Positions 28,910-37,940 of a stretch of DNA of 64,000 bases are shown here, piece by piece (position 1 is the stretch's first letter; each line of letters begins with the position of its first letter). The notes beneath the pieces were generated by a model. The model was not told the DNA's origin and did not search any database. It was given only the letters and a program-made list of their open reading frames with translations. A program made the translations under genes and the position numbers. Source of the DNA: RYN-428 sp035551995 (GTDB lineage Bacteria > Planctomycetota > Phycisphaerae > Tepidisphaerales > Tepidisphaeraceae); the NCBI GenBank assembly GCA_035551995.1, contig DASZME010000015.1, positions 1 through 64,000 on the forward strand, given 5' to 3'.

Positions 28910-30223
28910 TCACAACGGGGGCAACGGCACGATTCCCTCGCGGCGACAGGCCTTGATGTCGATGAGCACCACAAAATCACGATCCGTCGTCCTGCCCTGC
29001 CGAAGCGCGTCCAATCGCTGCTCGACATAGGCTCGACCTGTTTTGCACGCCGATTCGAATCCTTCGCCGAAGGTCATGTTGACGGAATTCAAAAACTCGA
29101 TTTTTCGTCCCGCATACAGGCTTTGCGCTGACTTGTCTTCGAGCAGATTTGTGGACATTGCGCCAAGGCCCGGCCCCTCCTCGGTCATGTAGCCGACGAA
29201 GGCGTGGCCATAAATCAGGACGAGCAGAGGGTCAACGTTGATCTGCTCGAGCATCGACGCCAGCAGCACGGTCAGGTCCAGGCATGTCCCGCGTCCGTCG
29301 GTAACGACGTTGTTGGGAAACCGTATTTTCTGCCCGAAGCTACCGTCGGCGGCGAGGAAACTGGCGGGGGGATTGATGTAATTTAGACCGATTCCGTCCG
29401 GTCCGAGCGCATCGTGCAGGCTCGCGACCTGCTGCCGCACGCGTTCGGGGCGGGACCGCATGCCTTGGTAGCCTTCGAAGGCAGTGGTCCCGAATTTTTT
29501 TTGCTGCAGCGCCGCGGCACGCTTGATCAAGTCCTGCACCGCCGACTGGTTCGGCCACACAAACGCCGCCAGCGTCCAATAGGCGCCCCAGATCATCGGC
29601 CAATGGGCGTAGGGCTGAATCTTGACGTCGATCGTACGGACGGCGATCGTCGTGGCGCCGTCGATCACCTCCACGGTGATCGCGTCGTTGGTCTGCTCGA
29701 TAACACCGCGCAATGCCATGTTGAACAGCGGAAGACGAATGTCGGTTCTCGTCCAGACGTCGCCCGGCGGAAGGCGGCCTACGGATTCGGCCCATTCGCC
29801 GATATACTGCGATCGACCGCCGCCGATCCGCACGCGCAGATTTGTGTAGGCGCGGGCCGAGCGATTGCGGAACGACAACTTCGGAACGGTCGGCAAATGG
29901 ACGTGATCGAGCAGCGCGTTGATCGTGTCCACGCATATGACGGTCAGGCCGGCGGGATCGGCAATTTCCTGGGGGCGGGTAAACGGCGTTTGAGAGCGAT
30001 CGGCGAGGCCGCGCCCCGCCGCCGGGGTTCGGTTCTCGCGCGGCTCGGACATGCCGGGCAGTGGCCGGCTTGGCGCGAAAGAATCGCGAGGCTGATCGGG
30101 CGCCGGCCGCCCCGATTTCCCCGGCGATTGAATCGCCGCGTCGATTTCAGCGTCAAGCCCTTCCAGCATCGCGTCCAGCTCGTCGTCGAGGCGGAATGGA
30201 TCTTTGGGATCTTTTTCCTTCAC
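28910..30223 (-). CDS. Transglutaminase-like cysteine-protease-fold protein
   Basis: The protein has 437 residues. AAGGAG five bases before a GTG at 30223 fixes the start. Residues 1-90 are acidic, Pro-rich and probably disordered. Residues 95-205 form a beta-rich domain. The C-terminal half contains GRGTCLDLTVLLASML (Cys314) and LIYGHAFVGY (His340), the Cys/His pair and spacing of transglutaminase-like domains seen in many bacterial multidomain proteins. The third catalytic residue is not certain. It could be a protease, a cross-linker or an inactive binding module. It lies between the zinc-ribbon gene (49 bases) and the FHA gene (193 bases). Confidence 0.65.
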   Translation of the reverse strand: MKEKDPKDPFRLDDELDAMLEGLDAEIDAAIQSPGKSGRPAPDQPRDSFAPSRPLPGMSEPRENRTPAAGRGLADRSQTPFTRPQEIADPAGLTVICVDTINALLDHVHLPTVPKLSFRNRSARAYTNLRVRIGGGRSQYIGEWAESVGRLPPGDVWTRTDIRLPLFNMALRGVIEQTNDAITVEVIDGATTIAVRTIDVKIQPYAHWPMIWGAYWTLAAFVWPNQSAVQDLIKRAAALQQKKFGTTAFEGYQGMRSRPERVRQQVASLHDALGPDGIGLNYINPPASFLAADGSFGQKIRFPNNVVTDGRGTCLDLTVLLASMLEQINVDPLLVLIYGHAFVGYMTEEGPGLGAMSTNLLEDKSAQSLYAGRKIEFLNSVNMTFGEGFESACKTGRAYVEQRLDALRQGRTTDRDFVVLIDIKACRREGIVPLPPL

Positions 30224-30272
30224 ATACGCTCCTTATTCCAATAGACACGATCCGGACGATCCTTTCACGAAG

Positions 30273-31580
30273 TTACGGCGAGGCGCGCATGTCCACTTGA
30301 GCGCGGCACGACGAGCACCGCCTTGCCTCGGCGCCGCCGGCGGAGCCGCGAAATTTTCGAAATTTCCCAAGGCGCTGAAACAGATCGTTCCAATGTGAAG
30401 TCGGGAGACCGCCGATCAAGGGGCGCGGCAATATGCCCGACCCAAACAGCGCGATCGGCCGGCTGGAGAAGAAGGCATAAAAGCGTTGCACGCCGGCAGG
30501 CGGGGCGGCCTTCCACACGAGTTTACGGCTCGGTCCTTCAAGCGTTATCGTCTGGCGCCCCGGGACGGCGAAATCCTGCATTACAAGATCGCACATGCCG
30601 TCGGCGCCGAGCGAAAGGAGCGTGCAGAACGCCGACTCGTCCGAATAGAGCCGAAGCAAAAAAGCGTCGCCAAAAAAAAGAGAGGGGATTTCATTTCGCT
30701 CGACCGCGTCGATGGCCGTAACCCACATCTTGGTGGTGAAGTTACTCGTTTGGTCGGCTTCGCGATCAAGTTCTTCCCGATCTTTTTTCCGAAGGTCGCC
30801 CTGCGATCGCGGTTCGTCCGGCGCCGGCGCGACGGAACGCGCGGGTGAGGGCGCGGGACGCGCGGCGCCCCTGGCCGGCGCCGGCGGGTCCGCCTCAAGC
30901 ACGGGCGTCGGACCATCCAGCGGCACCCGCGTCCAGGTCGATGAGCCCATCGCCGCCGGGTCGGAGCGCGCGTTGATGGTTGTTGTATTGCCCACCGAAT
31001 CGCCGCCGGCGGTGACATGGATATTCGTTACGGTCGGCGCCACGGCGCGGAGGTCGATCACCGTGAACTCGACGCTGTTGTCCGCAAGCTCATAGGCATG
31101 GGCGTCGTTTCCCGGATCATTAAGCCGTTCCACGACGATGCGCATCGACCGCATTCCAAACGTGCCGGGCTGCAGCGGGACGACATCGATGCCAAATTCG
31201 CGTTCGCAGGCGACCGGTCCGAGCACGACCGACTTTTGCAGATCTTCCCTGCTTGCGCGAAGGGCGACGCCGACGCGATCAAGTGCGGCAAACACCGTGA
31301 CGCGGGACCGGGGCCCGGCCGGCGCCGCGAGCTTGAATTTTAGACGGTGGACGTGGTTCACGACGGCATTGGCGCCGACCCGGTAAAAAAGCGCGAGCGG
31401 GCCTGTCGCCGGTTCCTCGGCCGGGATGGCGGGTGGGATTTGGGTTGAGGAGCCGATCTCAAGTTTTTGCATGACCTGATCCGGTTCAGGCGGATCGCCG
31501 GGCCAGCGGTAGCCGCACACGTCGCAGAACGGGCCGACGCGGTCTTCGCCGCAGAGGGGACATTGCGCGTCAGGAGTCAT
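30273..31580 (-). CDS. Zinc-ribbon protein of unknown function
   Basis: The protein has 435 residues. An N-terminal zinc ribbon (Cys7, Cys10, Cys19, Cys22) is followed by a beta-rich region (about 50-190). A Pro/Ala-rich linker (about 190-270) and a C-terminal domain of about 150 residues complete it. A CxxC (422-425) near the end could be half of a second site. I do not recognise the two larger domains. The start codon overlaps the stop of the caspase-like gene by four bases (ATGA), implying translational coupling, so the product probably works in the same complex. Confidence 0.6.
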   Translation of the reverse strand: MTPDAQCPLCGEDRVGPFCDVCGYRWPGDPPEPDQVMQKLEIGSSTQIPPAIPAEEPATGPLALFYRVGANAVVNHVHRLKFKLAAPAGPRSRVTVFAALDRVGVALRASREDLQKSVVLGPVACEREFGIDVVPLQPGTFGMRSMRIVVERLNDPGNDAHAYELADNSVEFTVIDLRAVAPTVTNIHVTAGGDSVGNTTTINARSDPAAMGSSTWTRVPLDGPTPVLEADPPAPARGAARPAPSPARSVAPAPDEPRSQGDLRKKDREELDREADQTSNFTTKMWVTAIDAVERNEIPSLFFGDAFLLRLYSDESAFCTLLSLGADGMCDLVMQDFAVPGRQTITLEGPSRKLVWKAAPPAGVQRFYAFFSSRPIALFGSGILPRPLIGGLPTSHWNDLFQRLGKFRKFRGSAGGAEARRCSSCRAQVDMRASP

Positions 31581-34096
31581 CGCGCCCTCGCGAGTTTGGG
31601 AAACATCAGGACGGCTCCGTCGGCCCCGATCGCGACGAGTTCCGTGCCCTCCGCGCCGCCGGCGAGCGCGATCACGCCGCCGTCGCTAGTGGCGCCGCCC
31701 GCGTTGAGCGGCTCGCTCCAGAGGTTGGCGCCGTCGGCGGCGCGAAGCACCGTCAGGACGCCCGCGTCGTCTCCCACCGCCAGCAGGCGACCGGCGTCGA
31801 AATAACAAACCCCGGTGAGAAACCGGCCAGCAAGCGTCGCGCTATAGACGACCGAGCCGTCCCCGGCGTTCAGCACGTTAAGCCGATTTCGTTTCCCCGC
31901 CACCGCGATGCGCGAACCATCGGGGGAAAGCGCGACGGCATTGACCGACACGCCCAGTTCGAACGGCCGCGGCCAATGCCGGAACCCGGCGTCAAACAGC
32001 GTACAGCGCACGTCGCCGTCACGCCCGGCCGATACGACACCCGCCGCGTTCATCGAAGCACTGGTGATGGCGCCGCGGTGCGACGCCAAGCCGCGCGGCT
32101 GGGAAAGCCATTGTCGCGGATCGCGTTCCTTGGCCGGATCGACGCGATACGCCTGCAACGAGCTTCCCCTGGCGGTGAGGACGGCGCGGCCCTCTTCGCC
32201 GGCGCATAACAGTTTTTGGCCGCGTAAATCCGTCATATCAACGCGGGCGTCGCCGTTTATCTCGACGGCGGTGACGCGCCCTGGTCTTTGAATCAGAAAC
32301 GAATCGCCACAGACGAGCAGCCCGTCGATTGGTTCATTAAGGCAGCGCGGTTTCCCCACATGATCGTATGAAAGAGACTGAACGACGCCGTCGCGCCCTC
32401 CGACGTAAATGCGCCCGTCGGCGCCGATCGCCGCCGCGGCGATCGATCGCGTCAGGGCGACGCGGCGGACATCGCCGTTGGTCAGCGCGCGAGGCTCGAC
32501 GAAAACCGCCGCCCGCTCCGCCGCGGGTTGGGCCGGCGGCGGGGTAACTGGATGACGGGCGTTGTAAACCTCTTCGGCGATGTCGAGGATTTGCTCGCCG
32601 GTCATCGGGGCATAGCGATGCTTCAGTCGCGGAAGGGCGCCCAGCAACGCGGTGAGCGGAAAACCTGCGTCGGCCGAGGCGTTCGGTTGCAAGTCGGCCA
32701 TGGCGCGATCGATATCGTGGCGGAGAAAATGGTTGACCCGCGCCGCGATTTCATCACGCCGCGCCTGTAATTTCCGGACGATATCGTCCCGCTTTTCGTT
32801 GAAGGACGTTTTCGACGCCGAAAGGCGCGCCGTGTCGTTGCGCATGCGCAGCGATGCGTCCAGAAATTGCAGCGCGACGTTTACCCGGGCGTCGCCGACC
32901 AGCGCGCGCAGTTCGCTTGGGCGCGTGAAGGGATTGGCCTCAAGCGTCCGGGCGACGGCGTCGCCTAGTTCACGCCGCAACCCATGCACTTCGTCGCTGG
33001 ACTGCACGAGCGATCGCTGCAGCCTCCCCAGCGCCGAAAGCGCTTCCTTTACCGGCGGATGTGTGCCGTTTTCCACTGATCCGACAAGAGCTTCGATCCG
33101 CGCGAGATCCGCGCAGTCGGCATGGTACTGCCGCACGGCGTCTTCGTCGCCGCGAACCGGTTCGGCCGGGGAAACGACCATCAGATCGACGATGCCCGCC
33201 CAGTCCGCCGAATCCGCAACAGGGGCTTCAGATCTCGGTTCATCGCGAAAAACGGGAGCCGGAGTCCGCGAACCACCCATTCGCGGCGGGCGCAAAGGCA
33301 GCACCACCGGTTGCTCGTCGCAGATGAGCACGGGCAATTGTTCGCTGGCCTCCCGGTAGTCCCGGCGAGAGGCGTTTTTCATGCGCGCCGTCACCCGGTC
33401 GATTAGAAGGGGCAGTGCGATTTCGGGACCGGATTCCTCGTTCAGTTCCCCCAGCAGGTTGTGACAAAACCAGCTATTGCCGGCGGCGGCATATTCGAAG
33501 GAGCATTGGCCGGGGCCGCACGCGCTGATCCACGCCCGCCGTGTTTCATGGCCTCGAACCGCCACCCCCTCTTCGACCGGCTCGAACGCAAGTCCGCGCG
33601 TCACGACGGCGCCGGGCGAACCGTCGAGCGATCGGGCGCCGACGGTGGGGTTGTTTCGACACGCGTCAAGAATAATGATCTGCTGGCCGGCGCCGAGCAG
33701 GGAACACATGCTCCGCACCTCCTGCAAATCCAGCGCGGCCTTCCGCAGTTTGCGGAGCTCGCGATCGTAGGGGCTGTCGCACCCCAGCAAAAAATGCTCC
33801 CCGGCCTGCTCGATGCCGTGTCCGGCAAAATAAAACAGGAACGCGTCGTCCGGCTGCATCCCCAAATTGCTGTACACTTCGAAGGTGTTGATGATGTTAT
33901 TGACCGTGGCCAATTTCTCGCCGCGGCCGTCGCGATCGCCGGTGAGGATGTCGCAATGGACTTCGTCGAAATCGAGGCGCTCGTGGATAAAACGCTCCAT
34001 CGCCCGTACGTCTCGCACGGCGGTTTGAAGATTTCCGATCCGCGAAACCTGATACTTGTCGATGCCGACGAGGATGGCGTAAAGAAGTTTGGGCAT
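31577..34096 (-). CDS. Caspase-like (peptidase C14) protein with WD40-like C-terminus
   Basis: The protein has 839 residues from the ATG at 34096; an earlier start at 34174 would run into the SPFH gene. Residues 1-250 are a caspase/metacaspase fold: LLYAILVGIDKY as first strand, His93 in FYFAGHG and Cys146 in IILDACRNNP form the catalytic dyad. A helical, partly coiled-coil region follows. From about 590 onwards repeated strands such as AIGADGRIYVGGRDG, AVALSPDGSRIAVAG and RLLAVGDDAGVLTV suggest a WD40-like propeller. Bacterial caspase homologues act in regulated proteolysis and in cell death. Here the gene sits in one transcription unit with SPFH and ESCRT-like genes. Confidence 0.85.
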   Translation of the reverse strand: MPKLLYAILVGIDKYQVSRIGNLQTAVRDVRAMERFIHERLDFDEVHCDILTGDRDGRGEKLATVNNIINTFEVYSNLGMQPDDAFLFYFAGHGIEQAGEHFLLGCDSPYDRELRKLRKAALDLQEVRSMCSLLGAGQQIIILDACRNNPTVGARSLDGSPGAVVTRGLAFEPVEEGVAVRGHETRRAWISACGPGQCSFEYAAAGNSWFCHNLLGELNEESGPEIALPLLIDRVTARMKNASRRDYREASEQLPVLICDEQPVVLPLRPPRMGGSRTPAPVFRDEPRSEAPVADSADWAGIVDLMVVSPAEPVRGDEDAVRQYHADCADLARIEALVGSVENGTHPPVKEALSALGRLQRSLVQSSDEVHGLRRELGDAVARTLEANPFTRPSELRALVGDARVNVALQFLDASLRMRNDTARLSASKTSFNEKRDDIVRKLQARRDEIAARVNHFLRHDIDRAMADLQPNASADAGFPLTALLGALPRLKHRYAPMTGEQILDIAEEVYNARHPVTPPPAQPAAERAAVFVEPRALTNGDVRRVALTRSIAAAAIGADGRIYVGGRDGVVQSLSYDHVGKPRCLNEPIDGLLVCGDSFLIQRPGRVTAVEINGDARVDMTDLRGQKLLCAGEEGRAVLTARGSSLQAYRVDPAKERDPRQWLSQPRGLASHRGAITSASMNAAGVVSAGRDGDVRCTLFDAGFRHWPRPFELGVSVNAVALSPDGSRIAVAGKRNRLNVLNAGDGSVVYSATLAGRFLTGVCYFDAGRLLAVGDDAGVLTVLRAADGANLWSEPLNAGGATSDGGVIALAGGAEGTELVAIGADGAVLMFPKLARAR

Positions 34097-34104
34097 CGCG
34101 TGCT

Positions 34105-35895
34105 TTACAACCCGTAGCCGCAGACTTTGCAAAACGTAGAATCGGCGTCGCGCGACGCCTGGCAGCGGGGACAAGTGGCCGGAGCGGCGGCTTCGGGGGG
34201 AGTGCGGCGGCGGGCGGCGCCTGCGGCCACGTCCGCCATGCGATCCATCGCGTCGCCGGCCATCGATTTGATCTCGTCGGCGTGTTCCCGCTCGCGAACC
34301 CGCTCGTCCCCTTTGGCGCCCCCGATGGTCTGCAGGACGCCGGCCATGAACTGCTGCATGTTTTTCATGTTCTCCGACGACGTGGCCAACAGGCGCTCGT
34401 AGAGCTGCTGGTTTTCCCCGCCCTGACGAGTGGCGGCTTCGGCGCGGAATTTTTCCGCCAGCGCGTTCGCCACCTCCGGCGAATCTTTCGCGAACAACGC
34501 CACGATCTGCCCTTCGCTGAAACCGGCCAACGCCTCGGTCTTGCGCAAATCCGCCGCCAACCGGGCTTGCTCGACCTCCGACAGCGCGCGCACGCGATCG
34601 AGTTCCCGGCCCGCGGCCGCGGCAAGCTCCTTTTGCTTCAATTCCGACGCGATCGCTTCGCGCTCCAGTCGTAGCCGCTCGCTCCGATCCCCTTCGGCCG
34701 TCCGTAGTCCGTTCACCGTCGACGCCAGATCTACTTTCGCGCGAAGCTGGCGCTGCCTTTCTTCAAAATCGGCTCCTTCGATTTGGCGGCGCACGTCGCG
34801 TATCCCCGCTTCGCCGACGACCTCGGCCTGGTTCTGCGAACGCTCGTGGTCCTTGAGCGTCGCATGCGTGTCAAGCTTGTGCGCCACCTGCCGCCGCTGC
34901 TCGGCGCGCTCCCGCTCTGCCTCGGTTTCAGCGCGCTCGCGGCGGGCCGAGTCGATCGTGCCGGTTCGCTCGTCGGTCTTGAGCACACGATGAAACGCGT
35001 CGGCCTCGGTTTCCTCGTGCAGTCCGCTCTTGTCGCGGATTTCATCGCTCTGACGCCGGGCCCGCAGCATTTCGCCACGGCGCTGAATGTCATATTTGGA
35101 CTCGAGGTCGTCGACCTTCTGCCCCAGCGCATACCGTTCGCCCTTGGCGCGCAGCAATTGCTGGTACGCCTCGCCCCTGGGCTCGAACTTGAACGCCCGA
35201 ACCTCGATCACGTCCAATCCCAGCGCGTGGAGCATCCGCCCGGCGTTGCTTTGGATCGCGGCCTCGAGTCGCTGATGCATCGCCATGTCCCCCATGACCT
35301 GATCGAGCGTCGCCGACTGAAGTTGAGACGCGACGATCGCGTCCAACTTTCCGCGAAGCTGATCGGCGAAGTCGTCGAGCGAGACCGACGTCTGTCCCTG
35401 CATCAGGTTCTTGAATACCGCCATCGGGTCGCGCACCTGCACCGCCAGTTGCACATATGCCTTGACCGGCACACCCTCGGCGGTTTGGGATTCGTCAAAC
35501 GTCACGGCGACGACGTTTACCCCCGCGCTGACAAGCACCACCGAGGCGATTTGGTCGAGTCTGACTTTCGACCACGGCCATCGCCATGATCCCGACTTTG
35601 CCGTGGCAAAGCTGTAACTTCCGCCGGTGACGGTAGCCTTGAACTCGCCGTTCTGGAATATCAGCGCCAGCGTATCGGCTTCGATGATCAAACCGGTATT
35701 CAAGGCGTGGTTCAGATCGCTGGCTTCAATTCGCTGGGCGAGCATGCGAGCATCGCGCTGCCAACGGTTGCGCGATGAAACCACCCCCTCCGTTTCCGGG
35801 CCAATCGTCAGATCGGCATTGCACTCGGGACACCGCTTCCGCATCGCCAAGAGCTTGGCGCCACAATTACGGCACGTCGTCGTGAGGATTGCCAT
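34105..35895 (-). CDS. SPFH-domain protein with terminal zinc ribbons (cluster SPFH 1)
   Basis: The protein has 596 residues. An N-terminal zinc ribbon has Cys8, Cys11, Cys22 and Cys25. Residues 65-240 form an SPFH/band-7 domain (GLIIEADTLALIFQNG, VKAYVQLAVQVRDPM, ALGLDVIEVRAFKFEP). A coiled coil of about 250 residues follows, then a final zinc ribbon (CPRCQ..FCKVCGYGL). SPFH proteins build ring- or cage-like assemblies that mark membrane microdomains. GGGAG seven bases upstream supports the start. The 255 bases before it (35896-36150) hold no gene and could carry an internal promoter. The caspase-like gene starts eight bases after its stop. Confidence 0.85.
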   Translation of the reverse strand: MAILTTTCRNCGAKLLAMRKRCPECNADLTIGPETEGVVSSRNRWQRDARMLAQRIEASDLNHALNTGLIIEADTLALIFQNGEFKATVTGGSYSFATAKSGSWRWPWSKVRLDQIASVVLVSAGVNVVAVTFDESQTAEGVPVKAYVQLAVQVRDPMAVFKNLMQGQTSVSLDDFADQLRGKLDAIVASQLQSATLDQVMGDMAMHQRLEAAIQSNAGRMLHALGLDVIEVRAFKFEPRGEAYQQLLRAKGERYALGQKVDDLESKYDIQRRGEMLRARRQSDEIRDKSGLHEETEADAFHRVLKTDERTGTIDSARRERAETEAERERAEQRRQVAHKLDTHATLKDHERSQNQAEVVGEAGIRDVRRQIEGADFEERQRQLRAKVDLASTVNGLRTAEGDRSERLRLEREAIASELKQKELAAAAGRELDRVRALSEVEQARLAADLRKTEALAGFSEGQIVALFAKDSPEVANALAEKFRAEAATRQGGENQQLYERLLATSSENMKNMQQFMAGVLQTIGGAKGDERVREREHADEIKSMAGDAMDRMADVAAGAARRRTPPEAAAPATCPRCQASRDADSTFCKVCGYGL

Positions 35896-36150
35896 ACCGT
35901 CGCTCCCTGCGCACCCGTGCGGGCCAGTTCACGCCGACCCCACGCGACTATAAATGAACCCCGGCGTTAGATGGACCGTCGGGCGCCCGATCGAGTTCCC
36001 TGCGCCGACGAGCATATACACTCTTTTGCCGCGTCGCAACAGAAATTTGACAGTGCCAATGATTGAAGCCGACTCAAGCAACGCGCCTCGAGAGTCCTGC
36101 GGCCGACCACATAAAACCGCCCAGACGCGACGTGCAAAACGGGGAGCGGC

Positions 36151-36771
36151 CTACGCGGGATTGGGCATGTCCGCCCGCATGGTTGACTCGATTCGCGTCA
36201 ACAGCGCCTCAACGCGATCCGCAGGATCCGCCGGCCGATCCCCGATGGAGTCGCCCTCGCGCATTTGGCGCATCATCCTCTCGATGCGATCCGGATCGGG
36301 CGCGTCACGGTCCGTCCCGGGGGCCTCGAAAGAGAACTCGGCGCCGGCGTCGATCGCGACGTCCAGCGCGTCGTTAAGCGCTTTTGCCCGGGACATCGCC
36401 TCGGCAAGCTTGATCTGGACGGCGGCGACATCGTCGGGACTCGCGCCGTCGAGCATCGAATCGGCGATGGATTGCACCGTTTGCAAGAATGCGTTGCCGA
36501 CCGTTACCTCGTCCCGGCGGATCGAGAGGGCGTCGAGTTCGAGCAGGTATCGCTCCCAGCGATTGCGGGCGTCGCAGGCGCGCACCATCGACAGCGCCAA
36601 GCGGCGGAATCGTTCGCGGTCGCCGAGTTGCAGCGCGCGGCTGCCGAGGCGCCAGTAGTCGCGCTCGACAAAATGCGATCGCTGCAAGTACGACTGCACG
36701 CGCCCGCGCGCCTGACGGATGCGTGCGTCACGCCGCATTTCCCGATCACGGCGGGTAGTGAAGAATTTCAT
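36151..36771 (-). CDS. Snf7/ESCRT-III-like coiled-coil protein B with MIM1-like tail
   Basis: The protein has 206 residues and is almost wholly helical. A basic N-terminus (MKFFTTRRDR) precedes a long helical hairpin (about 15-110). GDRERFRRLALSMVRACD and the following 45 residues follow the pattern of CHMP1 (GNMEVARIHAENAIRQ and beyond). DVAAVQIKLAEAMSRAKALN matches the next helix in position. The C-terminal half is acidic and ends in an amphipathic helix DRVEALLTRIESTMR, similar to the MIM1 motif that binds MIT domains, though one residue off the strict spacing. The start overlaps the stop of the Vps4-type ATPase gene by four bases. The assignment is from pattern matching by eye. The alternative is an unrelated coiled-coil adaptor. 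Confidence 0.55.
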   Translation of the reverse strand: MKFFTTRRDREMRRDARIRQARGRVQSYLQRSHFVERDYWRLGSRALQLGDRERFRRLALSMVRACDARNRWERYLLELDALSIRRDEVTVGNAFLQTVQSIADSMLDGASPDDVAAVQIKLAEAMSRAKALNDALDVAIDAGAEFSFEAPGTDRDAPDPDRIERMMRQMREGDSIGDRPADPADRVEALLTRIESTMRADMPNPA

Positions 36772-37940
36772 TGGCCGGACCTTTCTGTATCGATGGACGC
36801 AAACGCCTCGTATTGCCGCAAACGCTCGGGCGTCGTGTCGGGCGCAATGGCCGCGAACGCGGCGAGCAATTCTTCCGTCCTGATCGGACCGACCGACAGT
36901 TTCCGATCCGGCGCCAGCTCGAGGAGTCGCGGGTTCATTCGCTTCAGCATCATCTCAACCGCCGCGCGCACCCCCGTCGTGAGTTGCCGCCCGCTGCGTC
37001 CCTGGGCCGCGTGGGTGACGGCGTTCAGCGGGCCGTCGCAGGTCAATCCCTGACGGCCAAGGACGGCGGCGATCATCGCTTCCCGCGTCGACGCGTCGGG
37101 TAGCGGAACGAATATTTGCCGGCCGAACCGACTGAGCGCGGCGGCGTCGAGATCCCAGGGCGCGTTGGTGGCGGCCACGGACAAGACCGAACCTCCGCAC
37201 TGCATGAAGTCGCGCACTCCGGATATTTCGGTGAGGAGCGTGGCGAGCAGGCGCCGTTCGGGTCCGGTGACATCCGCCGCGCGGTCGCGACAGAGCGCGT
37301 CGATTTCGTCGATGAAAACCACCGCCGCCGTTTCGCGGCGCGCCTGGCGAAATAACTCGGCGGCGAGGCGCGAAGATTCCCCAAACCATTTGCTCATCAG
37401 GTCGGAGGCGTTAACGAGAAAGAACGCGCATCCGCGTTCGGCCGCCGCCGCCGCCGCGAGCATCGACTTGCCCGTTCCGGGCGGCCCGTACAACAGGATC
37501 GCCGGGGGCGGATCAAGTTGTCGGCCGCCGGCGGCGGTGGCGGTTAACAGCCGCAGGGACAGTCTCAGCGCCGATTTAGCCGTGTCGTGCCCGATGATCT
37601 CCTCCCAGCGCGTCTGTCCAACGATGCGCAAAGACGCGATCCGCCGCGATTCTTCCGAAGCCGCCTCCGTCGCGGCGGGCGGATCCGTCGGGTCGCTCGC
37701 GCCGGACCCGGCGGCGCGGAGCATCGCGTCGGCCATCCGCTCGAGGTTCGCGCCCGCCGTCGAGAACGCGCGAGCCGAACCCGGCGGGGCATATTCCGCT
37801 TTTCGATACTCGAGCAACGCGGCCTGGCGATAATGCTCGGCGGCTTGGCCGTGCAGACCCTGCCGACGAAGTGAATCGGCCGTTTCTCGCGCCCGTGTCG
37901 CCGCCATCGATAACGGCGTGGATAAATCGATGCGGTTCAC
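36768..37940 (-). CDS. Vps4/katanin-type AAA ATPase with MIT-like N-terminus
   Basis: The protein has 390 residues from a GTG at 37940. Residues 12-75 form helices in the MIT/TPR style (GQAAEHYRQAALLEYRKAEY). The AAA domain has Walker A GPPGTGKS (152-159), the pore-loop SDLMSKWFGES (179-189), almost the Vps4 sequence, Walker B VVFIDEID (207-214), sensor 1 ATN (257-259), and arginine fingers Arg271 and Arg274 in SRFGRQIFVPLP. The C-terminal PERLRQYEAFASI resembles the Vps4 C-terminal helix. These features place it in the meiotic clade (Vps4, katanin, spastin), not with FtsH or ClpX. Four-base overlaps on both sides tie it to two Snf7-like proteins, as Vps4 is tied to ESCRT-III. Confidence 0.8.
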   Translation of the reverse strand: MNRIDLSTPLSMAATRARETADSLRRQGLHGQAAEHYRQAALLEYRKAEYAPPGSARAFSTAGANLERMADAMLRAAGSGASDPTDPPAATEAASEESRRIASLRIVGQTRWEEIIGHDTAKSALRLSLRLLTATAAGGRQLDPPPAILLYGPPGTGKSMLAAAAAAERGCAFFLVNASDLMSKWFGESSRLAAELFRQARRETAAVVFIDEIDALCRDRAADVTGPERRLLATLLTEISGVRDFMQCGGSVLSVAATNAPWDLDAAALSRFGRQIFVPLPDASTREAMIAAVLGRQGLTCDGPLNAVTHAAQGRSGRQLTTGVRAAVEMMLKRMNPRLLELAPDRKLSVGPIRTEELLAAFAAIAPDTTPERLRQYEAFASIDTERSGQ

